Assembly (NCBI GenBank): GCA_033439795.1
Contig: JAUTDP010000006.1
Location: 3,286,001 to 3,350,000 of the forward strand
Length of the DNA: 64,000 bases
Direction of reading: 5' to 3'
DNA from: Sordaria brevicollis
Taxonomy: Eukaryota; Ascomycota; Sordariomycetes; Sordariales; Sordariaceae
Shown here: positions 25,161 through 39,701 of the stretch, piece by piece
How the letters are laid out: every line of letters begins with the position of its first letter
Position numbering within the stretch: position 1 is the first letter of the stretch
Translations under genes and position numbers: made by a program
Notes under the pieces: generated by a model
What the model was told of the DNA's origin: nothing
Database searches by the model: none
Seen by the model: the letters and a program-made list of their open reading frames with translations, nothing else

Positions 25161-25527
25161 AGCATCTAATGTGGAATGAGAGCTGGCGAAAGAGGATTCA
25201 ACGGCCCAGGATATGATTTATAATAAGGAGTTATGGTAAAGGACGTTTTTTTTTTTTCCCTTGTTCATATTCGACTTATATGTCAAGACCAGAATTGTAC
25301 ATGTTTATGATCGCCGCCCCCTACATTCCCTCTCCTGCTTGATCACTGCCACTTCCCCCTTCTTTGCAATCACCACCCATCCATCTACCGCCCACTCAAT
25401 TTATATAAACTATTTCGAGCCTACCTCTCGCCCGACTAAGCACCACATAGAGGTATCAACGCCTCATTCCTGTCCTTCGTCTTCTTCTTCTTCTTCTTCC
25501 AAAGAAGCCGCTACTCCTTCCTCCCCT

Positions 25528-26988
25528 TTATTGCTCTTCCTCATCCTCCAAAGCAACCTCACACTCCAAAACCCCCTCCACCCCCTCCACCCCACCCCCC
25601 GGGCCCCCATACACCCCCACCACTTTCAGTCCCGCCCCATCCTCCAACAACACCCTCCACTCCCTCTCCGTCCTCTCCCTCGCCCCAAAAAGGACCATCA
25701 TGTACAAATCCAAATACGTCGCCTCCCACCCCGCCTTCCTTTCCGGGATGATACTCTCGTTTATTAAAAGGCGGGAATACCCGGGCTTCATGGCGCGTTT
25801 GATATAGGAGAGGATGGATAGACATTTGGAGTCGGGCCAGTCGTGGAGGATGTGATGCAGGTAATAGGCGCGGGCGGAGAGGATGGGTTGGGGGGTGAAG
25901 AAGTTGTGGGGGTGGAGTTCGATGGGTCGTGGGGAGGAGGTGGGGGAGGGGGATGATAAAGAGGGGGGAGCGGAAGAAAGGACGGAGGGGAGGTCTTGAA
26001 GCACCAAACGGCCGGGGTGGGAGGGGTAGCAGGAGGAGAAGGTGAGGAGGTCATGGCCGACGTTGCCGCCTATGTCTACTAGTAGCGTTGCCTCTTCCTC
26101 GCTGCCATCTGACGACGACGAGGGAGTGGGATCGAAACCGGTGATTAAGCGGTCGAAAGCTGGGTAGACTTCGGGAGAACACCAAGCTGGTTGACCCTGA
26201 CAATAAGCAACCATGTGATTGTTAAAATGCTGATTATTCTTTTCTGACGAAGCGATGACCTCAAAGAAAGTCTGCGAGGTCTGATGCCCAAAAGTGAAAG
26301 GGTTGTCAATGATGGTCTGGGGAGACTGGTAAGATTTGGTCTTGAGCCACTTGTGCAGGTTACTCATGGCGGGCAGGCAGATATCCCGATAAAACTGGTA
26401 GGAGCCGGCAATGGGAGAGGTGGTGAGGGCTTTGGAGAAGTTGTTGGGCCGGTACTCGTCTGAGCCGGTCTGGATGATGTGGTTCATGGCGGCTAGGTGG
26501 CGGAGCATGCGCCGGAGGAGGTCGGGGTCGAAGGAGATGGCGGAGGCGAGATGGGTGACGGTTTTGGGAGAGCCGTTGTCTTTGGCCATTTCGTGGAAGA
26601 GGTTGGTTTCGATGCCGATGACGATGGTGTAGAAGTTGGATGTCTGTGTGGGTGGTTAGTGGTGTTTCTCATTCGATTCGGATTGATGGAGGCCTACCTC
26701 CGCGCCAATATGCCTTATCAGGGTCTCTCTTGGGGTTTCAAGGGCCGCGACAAGAGATCTAGCCTTGGACAAGAGGGATATCCGGGCATTGCGGTCTTTG
26801 GAAAAGTCGATATCGCCCCAGTTGTATGAGGCAATGTCGTCGATGAGGCTGGAGACACGGCCAAGGTCGCATGGACGAGCATTGATGGAGATGTCGTTGG
26901 GGTCAAAGGAAGATGATGGGCTGGCCTTGACGTTGGGTGTGGTGTTGTCCACGGTGTCGTGATAAATCTCTTGGACGGAGGGGGCCAT
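25528..26988 (-). CDS. SAM-dependent O-methyltransferase, family 2 (OmtA-like)
   Basis: Two exons on the minus strand (26988-26698 and 26643-25528) encode about 468 residues. The 54-base intron has a GTAGGC donor and CACAG acceptor and joins LIRHIGAE to TSNFYTIVIGIE in phase 0. The N-terminus has a winged-helix dimerisation region (VTHLASAISFDPDLLRRML). The AdoMet-binding loop is LVDIGGNVGHD at about residue 284. The general-base His lies in HHILHDWPD at about 361-365, followed by the family's INESIIPE block. Fungal enzymes of this kind methylate hydroxyls on polyketides and other aromatic secondary metabolites, and the substrate here is unknown. No polyketide synthase, peptide synthetase or transporter lies beside it in this window, so it looks like a stand-alone tailoring or detoxifying enzyme. 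Confidence 0.88.
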
Positions 26989-28450
26989 GATGGTTGTGGA
27001 TGTGGAAAGAGATTGATGTGGTTGATGATGATAAGCAGTTGGGACAGAGGCGGACAGCCGGTCTTATACCTGCCCTTTGTTCACATCTCATCCACTACCT
27101 CCCTCTTGCTTGCTCTGCAATATCATCGACCTCGGTCTTTGACAGTAAGCCGACAGTATCCCACACCAACGCCAAATAGCGGCATGTGTGTCTGTGATGG
27201 GTTTGGAGGCCGCACCCTTCTTTGGTGGTGTTCACAGTGTCGACTGGAGTATCGAGAGGCGAAGGATGGACCCAACATGTTCAGGTTGGCTACTTGGCAG
27301 ATATGACTGGGCAATGGTACCAAGAGAGTTATCAACCGGAAGGGTCCATCCGTATCCCCATGTCTTCGTGTCTTGTGGCGTGCTGAAGATGAAAGTCTCT
27401 TCAGTGGAAGGAAGATCGAGTAACAACAGAGAGCCAGATGAGAACGTCAAGACCTGTCTACTCATTAGCCAACGTGGAGGTTGAGATGACTGCTCAAAAG
27501 CACCCTCTCTCCTACGCTACGTCCACATCCGGGGACATTTATCAAGAGTGGAATGGCCGCGGCGGCTCTATAACCCCGCATAAAGAAAAGAAACGATTGT
27601 ACGTAGCCATGTTATGACACTATTCGCAAGAGTTCCCGCACATTGGGGTCGGACACTCCCCCGTAATGTCTTTGGCTGGCACGGTAGAGGTCGAAAAGCG
27701 AGGGAGGCTCGGAAACTTGACAGCTGAATACCTCTACGCTTGGACGAACGGGGCTCCGCGGCGGCAACGCCGGTCACTTTTCTGTTGATCACATATGAAC
27801 GAACATAAATGCACCCTGAGGCTGAGCGGGTGGGTTGGGTTGGGGACGACTCCATGGCTGCGCTCGAGCTGGGGTTCACTTCGGGATCAAGCCATTGACA
27901 ATTCTGCGATGGGCAAATGCCCCAAAGTCCGAGCATGTTCGAATCTCGATCTATCTTGCGACAAGATCCGCGCAAGAAATCCCATGCCATGCTGAAAGCA
28001 CGTTTTCCCCCGCTGGAGATATGTGATGAGAAGAAGTGATGAGAGCATCCTTTGGGTGATGGTGGAGTAGGATCGACTGAATCTAGTTCGAAAACCCCCC
28101 CATGTTAGTGTCTTCAGTCAGCTTTCTGCTTCGGGAACAAGAAACATGAAGCAACACGCTAGCAAGGGAGGAAGATCCCCATGGTGTGGAGTTAACATTG
28201 AGTGTCATTGGATCCTTTTCGATCTTCAGCTCCCCCCGGTGATGTTTCACAGCCGTGCCGTAGACTAAAACGACCAACACCACCACCAACGCCAACTAAA
28301 CACCATCAAAGTCAGCATTAGGAAGGAGGAAAGTTCAGGAAGGAAGATCCCTTTCGTGTGCTGGTTTCGAGGGATGGGATACCCTTCAAATAGGATTGTA
28401 CTTACCCAACCGGAACTTCAAGTCTTCAACCCAAAGCGGCCCTCGTATTG
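26989..28450. other. Intergenic region between two minus-strand genes
   Basis: No supported gene. The first few hundred bases should hold the O-methyltransferase promoter. The open frames over 27123-27484 and 27568-27990 overlap on both strands and carry no motif. The last part should hold the 3' end of the caspase-like gene. Confidence 0.5.
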
Positions 28451-30127
28451 TCAACCTCGGAGAATATCCATCCCCGGCAACATACTACCGCCAATGCTGT
28501 TGCCACTCGCAATACCAGGATTGCTTCCAACAGACAGCATAGGCAGTTCAATATCCAACAAGTGTTTTCCTCCCAGTTGCGTCACGAACACCCTTTGTTC
28601 GATCCCCGTTCCGGCCTGTCGCAACTCCTCTTTCATGAAGGAGCACAGTCTCTGCACTGATATCTTTCCATCTCCTCGGGCATAGATGCTGTCCAGGATG
28701 CTGCACAGAGCATCAGTCATTTGGTTTACCTCTATGCTTTTGGGAGCTCCCATTGACTTCTTGTTGTTGGCAGCAGTGTCCGTTCCGGATATATGTAGGG
28801 GAACTGGAACGCAGGAGCCCAAAAGCTGCTTGATAGATGGCGAAGATGCTAGGCCCGGCTCGACCAGCATTTGATCATCATCATCCCCTTCTGTGCTCCC
28901 ATTCAAGTTGACCACCGGGCGGTGTATGTGGCAATCAAAAATGAGCAAGACGTCGTTCTCACTCGACATGATCGGTTCGCGGATGTCCTCCCAGAAGAAA
29001 TGGCTCGTTCCTGGTGCGTTTATGAACATCATCCTCCCTTCAACCATGGACACCCGTCCGGTGTAGTAAACAATTAGCAGCTTTTTCTTCGTTTGATCCC
29101 CATCGGAGGAATCCTCGAGGAACTTGGCCAGAATGGTCTCCACGGCCGCAGTGGGATAGTCCTCGGGAATCGGTCGACATTGAACTCGATATCCGAGTCG
29201 TTTGAAGCAGTTGCGGATAGACTCTGTGGAGGTACTGATGATGCCTGGTCGACTTGAGCAGTGTCTGTTTGGCCCTTGTGGGCTGGTTTTTGCGCTGGTT
29301 GCTGTTGATGTGGCCCAGTTGAGGATCAAGACGCTGACTTCTTCGGTTGCCTCTGCGTATCGTCCGCGTGGAGTGGGATAGAATATGGAGCTGAACCTAG
29401 GTTTGAGTTCCCGAGGTTCGGTCTCGGGCTCAGGCCGAGCGGTGTTGAGACTTGGAGATGCTGGAACAGCCGAGTAAGTCTCGTACAGCTGTTGAGAGTG
29501 TGATAGGAGAGTTGCATGATCTCTGTACCAGTCTTGTGAGTGTCTCTTTTGAGCCCGGGCTGTCGCATCTGTTTCACGCCCTTTGGTAGCCGCGGACGTG
29601 TAGAGGTTGATGGGACTTTTTGGTTGCGGCTGTGGCAACGACCATCGATTTCTCTTCAATTTCGAAGGCGCAATGGTCCTGGACCAGCTCGAGTTTTGAG
29701 GTGATGAGAGTACAGTCTCAGTCTCGTCCGTATCGCGGCGATGATGACTTTCTCTGAACCATGGTGACTCTGGGCTAAGGGCTTCGGTAGCGGTTATTGG
29801 GCTTTGACTGTTACATTTCTTGGTTAGCTCTCTGTGTCCGATCAAGTATCAGGTCAGGCAGACTTACACCTCAAGCTCCTGCAAAGCATCAATCACCATC
29901 TCCATATCTCCATCCCATCCGTGTCCAACGAGAAGTGACGATACTTGGCCCCCATGATGATCAATACCCCTGGGCGTAGCTTCACTGTCTCTTCCATCGA
30001 CGCTTCTCGTGGGCTCTGAAGGTAGAGCTCGTACACTGTTACTATCGACAGCCCCAGTCGTGAATTCATCGCGCAGGTTGGCCAAGTGACGATGCCATAG
30101 TTGGCTGAAGTCCGTGTTGTTATTCAT
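28451..30127 (-). CDS. Caspase-fold protein lacking catalytic residues (pseudo-caspase)
   Basis: Two exons on the minus strand (30127-29868 and 29807-28451) give about 538 residues. The 60-base intron has a GTAAGT donor and AACAG acceptor and joins LQELEV to QSPITATE. The first 220 residues are Ser/Pro-rich and probably disordered. From about residue 245 the pattern is that of a fungal caspase-like (peptidase C14) domain: VSVLILNWA, a long helix with IRNCFKRLGYRV, then LLIVYYTGRV (about 331-339) and DVLLIFDCHIHRP (about 372-384). Active relatives have YYAGHG or YYTGHG at the first strand end and a D-x-C motif at the second. Here the catalytic His is replaced (TGRV) and the Cys position is His, with a Cys one residue earlier. 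The C-terminal part (TDALCSILDSIYARGDG, RLCSFMKEELRQAGT) resembles the region following such domains. Role unknown; a non-proteolytic or decaying member is likely. Confidence 0.65.
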
Positions 30128-31667
30128 TTTGACCGCCCAGCTCCAACAACAGCGTGGCCTAGGTCTGGTTCTCTCAGGCTCATAGCTCTGTTTAGCCGCG
30201 TCAGTGACGATAGTCTCGTGGTTTCGCTTGTCGATCCGTCTCTGATGTCAGGCACATACTAACCTGAGGCTCTTGCTAGTGTGTGAAGTAGTAGCAGAAG
30301 CTGGGACGCCAGAAAGGCGGGTAAGTGCCAAAGATAGCTCAAGCTCGCTGCCACGCTGCCCACCGAGACGGTGTTCCTACCTCAGAGAGATCTGATCGGG
30401 GGAAGCAGGCGGATACCAGATTGCAGAAGGCCGTCACGTCAAGCAAAGCCGGCTGCTGGGACATGATGGTCTTGGCCGCTGACTAGATGCGGGCGAGCTT
30501 CCTGGTTCCGAGCGAACAGTAAATGACTGGCACTCTCTCGGCTAAAGCCTATCAGCCCAGATGAAAGATGTGGTAGCACCGCAGGCTGTATTCTCCGGGG
30601 ATGCTGAAGGTTTGGAACCGAGCATGATCGGGTTGGCTTGTGACTGGCTCGACCGCAATATTGTCAGATGTCTATGTAGATTAGTGTTGTACCTTGTCTG
30701 ACATATCGCGGGTTATATAGATGACCACTTGCGGACTTGGCCAGGCAGCTGGCAGAATCGGCATCAGGACACTATGGCAGTGCCAGTCGAGGGCCCCCCA
30801 AATGTAAAAAGCCAAAGACATTATGAGAGTGAGCATAAGTTGTAAAAGGTAGAACGGGGTGGGTGCGAGTCCAAGAGTTGGACTGAGAGAGCGACGATGA
30901 TGGTGACGCGAGGCACTTGACGAGACGAAGAAACATTGATAAGAGGAAGACACAAGGCTGACAGAAATTTCCTCATTGCCGCTCAATAAAACCATTGCCA
31001 CATCATAAAAAGCGCGGGGCTCTCTAGTTTTACTTGAATGGGAAGGAACGCTTTCCTGGTCTTTTCCCCAACGGGTTGTGAGGAAGGAGCATCTTTGCAG
31101 CACTTGCTTTGACTAGCATCGTTCAACTCTATAGAGGCTAAAGTATCGATGATGAGCATGACAGCCTCGGAATGTATCTTGGGCCGCAGTAGAGAATTGA
31201 TTCAAAAGTCCAAAGTCCTTCTTGTGTGAAGTCTGCGAATTAAACAAGACGATGCGGGATGCAAGAGGTGGTGTGAAATGGCGATGCTTCGTTATGGTGT
31301 AGAGTGTGGTTTGGTTGCATACTCTTTTTAATGCATCGGAATCGTTGTAGAGGAGAAATAAACAGCCAATCAATCTTACCATTCTAACGAAGCCATTAAA
31401 GAAGGCCCCACTGTTACGCGCCAGCTCTCTGGCCTTGGCGCGCTTCAGCTTTTCTGGCGCGTTTTATCGTGTTTTCTTGACAGGGAGGTGTTCCCCTCGT
31501 CGCAAGTTCCCCTCCATCCACTAACGAATCCCTTGTTTCTCTTGGGTTTGTCATTCTTCATACTTTGACATCAACAACTCTCAATCTCCACCATCTCTTT
31601 CTTGATACCCTCGGTGGACGATAACAGCACCAAATCACAAACCACAACAGACACATCACCACACGAA
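30128..31667. other. Divergent intergenic region upstream of MCM6
   Basis: Lies between the caspase-like gene (leftward) and MCM6 (rightward) and must contain both promoters. Open frames on the minus strand at 30681-31103 and 31113-31382 have no motif and no intron-compatible extension. The segment around 31430-31480 holds several GGCGCG/GCGCC-type words (TTGGCGCGCTTC, CTGGCGCGTT), which resemble the MluI cell-cycle box ACGCGT only loosely. Confidence 0.45.
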
Positions 31668-34729
<3,062 letters not shown>

Positions 34730-36744
34730 GTCTTGATCCCAGATACGGAGGTCATAGGGAGACGGGAAAGTGCAAACTGAAGGGATTTGTGGTATTTGGA
34801 AAATTGTCAGGAAAATTGTTGGGGGTTGGGTTAGCTGGCTGGCGTCTGGAGTTTATGTTGATGAGATTCAAGGGTGAAGATATCATGGTGTTCTGTACAA
34901 TGCGATAGACGGTTTCAAAAGGACTCGAGGTTAGTATGATAACGTGGGTACTGCATTACGGTGTGAGTATTCGTTAGGGGTGCATCTTGTCGGCCGGATG
35001 AGAACGGGCAGGAGGCAAGTGGAAAGGTACGAACTTGCACTTTCTTCCAACGATACTCTTCTGATGCTGACTTATATGTATGGGAGTACAGGATGGGGGC
35101 GAATTGTGGTATCGCTACCTTTTACGTCCTAAGTTCCATCAAGATCTTTTCTCTCTTCAGCCTTCCAAGCACTCAGTGCTATTAACCATTCCCTTTGGTA
35201 ACCTAAATATGATGCACTTTCATTCCACTTCCTTCGTCCATACAAACAGCCTACTATGCCTGGCCCCGACCAAAGGAGCAACCATCCGTTTCGTTGGAAC
35301 AGCATCACTCCCCAAGTTGTCAGAACGAAGCCTTATCTCGCAAAGTCACTGCGGGCGCCATTATCACTATTCACTTCCCAGCCACTGGCAATAACCCTTG
35401 GTTTCGCCATGGCCGACACAAAAGCGGATGAACGCGGACCAGACTTCCACAATACCAACCCTCGCTCACCGTTGCACCGTAACGCCACAACCGGTCTCGG
35501 TAAAGGTACTCGAGGCCAATGGCCCGTTTGGAGGCGCACGGGAGTACGGAGCACGGGAATCACAACCTCAAATTTGCCTTTGCGCGCTGTTACTGTTACT
35601 GTTGGGTGGTGTACCCGTGTGACATCACCCCAATTCCCCTCGTCAGGGCATCCAAGGCCGACCAAGGGCCAAAGGCGAGTATTCCGTCCACTGTACCAGC
35701 AAACACCCGTGCTGTGAAATATGCAGTAGTTCATGCTGTGTTGCCTTGATGAAACAGTTTCAGGAACAAGAAAGATGCAGTTCGGTCCTTTGTTCAGATC
35801 CTTGATGACACTGACATTGGCACTGCAGGTGCGAGATATGGACAAAGACAACCTAACTGACAAACTTGCAATATATCTAGTTTTCTGATTCGAATAACAA
35901 ATTTCGGTGTCGAGAAAGGAGCACAACGTTAAGCTGACGGACAACCTACTTTGGTCATGACTTGGACGTTAGAGGCGAAGATCTTCTCGCAACACCGGCA
36001 TCATTTTTCCTCCCAAACACTCAACCTGCTCCCGCTCAATCTCCTTCGAGATCCCGCCAATTTTCCTCCTACCCGCATCAACCGTACACCAATCCGTACA
36101 ACCAAGTGGGACGAGAAGCTTCACGGCCTCGTAACCTGATCACCTCCTTTGTGCGAAGACGTTCGTCAGCTACAAAAGTCAACTCAATGAGGCCACAGTG
36201 GCCCAGTGGGACGTCTCGGCGTGTTGGACGGACGGTCCTGCGTAACGGGTCCATGTGATTAAGTGTTCCCAGGCTCATCCTGTCAACAGAGAACAAGACA
36301 CAGCGAAACCATCATGATGTCGAGGCTGTGGTATTGATGTCACCTCATACACGACTACAAACGGGTCGGCAGTGCTACTGCTGTGACCGTTACTCGCTGC
36401 AGGGCCAACGAAGCTGGGCACATAGCTTGAGAGTGGAAGAACAGACGGATGCCCCTGAGGGAGGGTCGGAGGAGAAGGGGGTTCCGTCAGTAGGACAAGC
36501 CAGTTGATGGCTGGGATATATCAATGGGATAAAGACTAACATTGGCCAGCCCTAAGGTCCGGCTCGCCTCTTCACCGGACTTTTCTCCTTTCTTCAGGTC
36601 TCTCGCTTCAGCAGTCTCTTTTCTGTCTTTAGCTGACCTAGACACTCGTTCACTTCATCATCACTCACCTCACCGAGACATTTCACCCCATCCATACCTC
36701 TACCTTACCCACCAGTCCATTCCAAGCCACCTCACCCAGCAGGC
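34730..36744. other. Intergenic region between MCM6 and the cupredoxin gene
   Basis: About 2 kb with no supported gene. The largest open frame (minus strand, 35333-35944) shows no domain, biased composition or splice extension. The last 200 bases (36540-36744) are C/T-rich with CTCAC-type words and look like the 5' leader of the gene starting at 36745. Confidence 0.5.
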
Positions 36745-37954
36745 ATGTTACCCTCCCACGCCCCCCTCGCGACATGGGTCCACTCCATGCTCGCCATTTC
36801 TGGCATGGTAGCAGCAGAAACCATTGTCATCAAAGCGGACGGGCTCGTCTTCGGCCCAGAACTCATCACAGCCAACAAGGGCGACATCCTCGAGTTCCAT
36901 TTCCTGCCTAGCAACCACTCGGTTGTGAAGGGTAGCTTTGGACATCCGTGCCAGCCGGCGACGGAGGATGTGGAGGGGCGGTTCTTTTCGGGGTTCCTGC
37001 CGGCTAAGGAGAAGGAGGAGAATGTGAGTATTGTTTCCTCCTTTCTTTCGTCGGCTCTCGCGTCACTCTTCGCACCAAAGTTATACTTCCTATCCTTAAC
37101 TTGTCCGTTCCATCCGCGCTTCATCACCGCTTCCAAATTGCTCGGCCTCTCACCTTTGGCACTCTTCTCACTCATCGCCCAACCCATTCTCCCCCTTTCA
37201 CCTCCCTACCAACCTACTAACACCCATCTAGCCCTCAATCTTCAAAGTAACAATCACCTCCACCTCACCCTTCCCCTTCTACTGCTCCTACCCCTCCCAC
37301 TGCGCCAACGGCATGGTCGGCATCGTCAACGGCTCTCCCGACCAACTAGCGCAATACAAAGTCCAAGCTGCAAAAGAAGCCGCTCGCCAGCCCAACGGCG
37401 ACTTTCCCTTTGAGAAGATGAACCCCTCCGACCCTTCCAAGGCCTTCGGCGGCGAAATCGCCAAAAACCCGGATTATGCCGCTTGGTACGGTCCTACCGG
37501 TACGGACGCAGGGGCAGCAGGGGCAACAGAGGGAGCAGGGGGAGCAGGGGGAGCAGGGGGAGCAGATGGTTATGGACAGGCTCCTCCTGCTCCGCCGCCG
37601 CCTCCTGAGTCTGCGATGCCACCGCCGCCGCCGGCGACTGGTGCTACGACTACGACTACGACTACCGGGACAGAGACGACGACGGGAGCGGTGGGTGGGG
37701 TTGGGGTAAGTGGGAGTGCTACTGGTACGCCGGTTGGAGGGACGGTGGTTACCAGTACGAGTACGGGAACGGAGACGTTGACGATGAGTGGTGGTGAGCC
37801 GACGAGTGCGACGAGTACTACCTCGGATATGCCGCCGGAGGCTAATGGGGTTGCTGCGCAGGTGCAGATGACGCTTGGGGGGTGGAGTGGGATGATGATG
37901 GGGTTGTTTGGACATATGTGTGGGGTTGTTATGGTGGTTGGGATGTTGGTTTGA
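36745..37954 (+). CDS. Secreted GPI-anchored cupredoxin-like protein
   Basis: Two exons (36745-37023 and 37232-37954) give about 333 residues. The 208-base intron has a GTGAGT donor, a CTAAC branch site and a CTAG acceptor, and both junctions are in phase 0. A signal-peptide-like N-terminus is followed by a plastocyanin-type domain: ETIVIKADGLVFGPELITANKGD, then the first copper-ligand His in SNHSVVKG and the Cys-His-Met cluster in YCSYPSHCANGMVG. A Gly/Ala/Pro-rich linker contains a repeated 9-base unit (about 37520-37562) and polyproline, followed by a Thr/Ser-rich stalk. The C-terminus is hydrophobic (MMMGLFGHMCGVVMVVGMLV) after a small-residue segment, as expected for GPI attachment. The protein is predicted to sit on the cell wall or membrane; a redox or copper-binding function is inferred. 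Confidence 0.8.
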
Positions 37955-38240
37955 GGGTGACTTGATATAGGGAGTGGAAGGGAAGGGGAAGGGGGATAGT
38001 AATGGATGTGAGGTTGGGGGAGGGAGGGTGGTGACGGTTTAATGTTGGAAACCAGTAGCATACGAGGACAGACGAGACAGGCAGGATTACTCCTGCGATT
38101 TAATGGATGAAGATCACAATGGTACAGGAAGAGCACTTGCTCTTTCAAGATTAGATGGTGATGTTCATGCATGGCGTAGAAGTGTGGTGGTGACAAAAAG
38201 AAGGAGTGTCCTCGCCGTCACCAGGTTCATCTCTAACCTT

Positions 38241-38290
38241 GAAGATACGGAAATGAAAAAAAAAAAAAAAAAAGAGAAAAAAGAGAAGAT
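38241..38290 (-). terminator. Oligo-T termination tract for the minus-strand tRNA
   Basis: On the minus strand, downstream of the tRNA at 38310-38381, the sequence becomes a long T run with a few C interruptions. This is an RNA polymerase III termination signal. The run is far longer than the four or more T residues needed. Confidence 0.6.
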
Positions 38291-38309
38291 GTTGCCATCT
38301 ACTAATCGT

Positions 38310-38381
38310 CGATCCACCCAGGGGTCGAACCTGGAACCTCCTGATTCGTAGTCAGACGCTCTGCCATTGAGCCAGCGGACC
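38310..38381 (-). tRNA. tRNA-Arg (anticodon ACG)
   Basis: The 72-base gene folds as a complete cloverleaf without an intron. It has a seven-base-pair acceptor stem with two G-U pairs (GGTCCGC with GTGGATC) and a D arm GCTC/GAGC. The anticodon stem-loop TCTGA-CTACGAA-TCAGG has ACG at positions 34-36. The T arm is CCAGG-TTCGACC-CCTGG, with discriminator G. It decodes CGU and, after A34 to inosine, CGC and CGA. It is identical to the copy at 38682-38753 and is transcribed away from it. Confidence 0.95.
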
Positions 38382-38681
38382 TTGAACTTCGTTGGAAGAT
38401 TAGTCGGGAAGAAGGGTTCAAATTCTTGCCTTTCTCCAGCTCGAGATCCGTGTCTAAGGGAAAGTTTTTTTTGTTCTTTTCATCCAAGTCCCTGCATTTT
38501 TCGGTCGGGATCCACTATCTTTCAGGGTCCAGTGGGTCCAGTGGGTCCTTCTCGAAAGGTGGAGTCTTTCGTCCGGGATGCTCCCGCGAAAGAAAATTCT
38601 CAAGAGAATCTTTGAGAGTTTGGGGAGATTCTGGGGGAGATTTGGGGAAGGAATTGGGAATAAAAATATACATTGAAATAC
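38382..38681. other. Spacer between the two divergent tRNA-Arg genes
   Basis: This 300-base stretch is the shared upstream region of both tRNA genes. It includes a short internal duplication (GGGTCCAGTGGGTCCAGTGGGT near 38524-38548, described here in parts: GGGTCCAGT twice). I see no coding sequence or other RNA gene. Confidence 0.5.
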
Positions 38682-38753
38682 GGTCCGCTGGCTCAATGGC
38701 AGAGCGTCTGACTACGAATCAGGAGGTTCCAGGTTCGACCCCTGGGTGGATCG
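38682..38753 (+). tRNA. tRNA-Arg (anticodon ACG), second copy
   Basis: Identical in all 72 bases to the reverse complement of 38310-38381, with the same cloverleaf and ACG anticodon. An oligo-T stretch (CTTTTTT) starts about ten bases after the 3' end and should terminate transcription. Its internal A and B boxes are intact. Confidence 0.95.
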
Positions 38754-39701
38754 ACGATTCTTTTTTGGTATTTTCCTCCATATGGAGGATGAGAATAGTT
38801 TGTTTTTTTGCTTAAGTTAGTTTAAGTTTTCTGTGCTCGTCGCCGACTGTTGAGTTCAGCGAGCTTACGGTATGTTCAAGTAAAGTGATGTTGCTCCGTG
38901 GAGGAGTTTGGACTGTTGCTTTGCACGAGGCTATAGTTCTTTCTACATTTGAGCGGATGATGGGCAGTATATTGGGCAGTAATATTGGGCCCAGGAGCTG
39001 AGATAGTTTAAGGACTTTAATGTCTGATCATGATCCGGATCTTCGTAAAACGGATAACAAGAGGAAGTAGGGAAGTACAATTACCCTAAAAGAGATGATG
39101 TCGACGTTGGCAGGAAGGAGCTTCTAGCTGTTGGTGGCGCTCGGGCCGCTTTTCAGCACTGCAGCAAACAGCGCCCTCCATTCCGCTTTCTTCCCGCTTC
39201 AACCTCAATTGCTTTCCTTTATCATTTCATCCCACGACAACGGAGGTGAGACTTTCTCAATTACCCCTTTTACATCTTCCATTCGAAATGCGCTAGATGC
39301 CTTGTTCGACTTCTAAAAGCTCTGTTACAACGCTCTCGTCGAGTCATTCACCAACAACCGACTGGGCCACGCAGCCTAGGACACGACGTCTGTCCGCTAG
39401 GAATGGCTACTGTTATGACACTAACGGTCCAAGCCCAAGTCTCGCAGCCATCAAGATAGGGTCACATCTTGTTCACATATCAGTCACGTTGAGCCCGGCC
39501 TTTGTCTTCGAGCCATTCATCACAATCACTGCATCAATTTTACAGAAATGTTTTTCAAAGGATTCGAATCATTGAATTATCAACTAGCTAACCAAAATTG
39601 CACACTTCAGAAGACCAAAATCAAGAACGCCTCCATCTATCCCAAGCAACAACAATTCTACTATCGCCATACTCATACACTCCTCCTCCACCCCGGACAA
39701 C
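38754..39701. other. Intergenic region after the tRNA genes
   Basis: Almost 1 kb without a supported gene. A few bases at the right end should be 3' untranslated sequence of the RING-like gene transcribed leftwards. Confidence 0.5.

Noticed and set aside
30681..31103. 140-codon open frame on the minus strand between the caspase-like gene and MCM6
   Set aside because: Lacks domains and introns; adjacent frames on the same strand are equally long; likely promoter DNA.
35333..35944. 203-codon open frame on the minus strand
   Set aside because: No recognisable domain or coding bias, and it overlaps equally plausible frames on the other strand.
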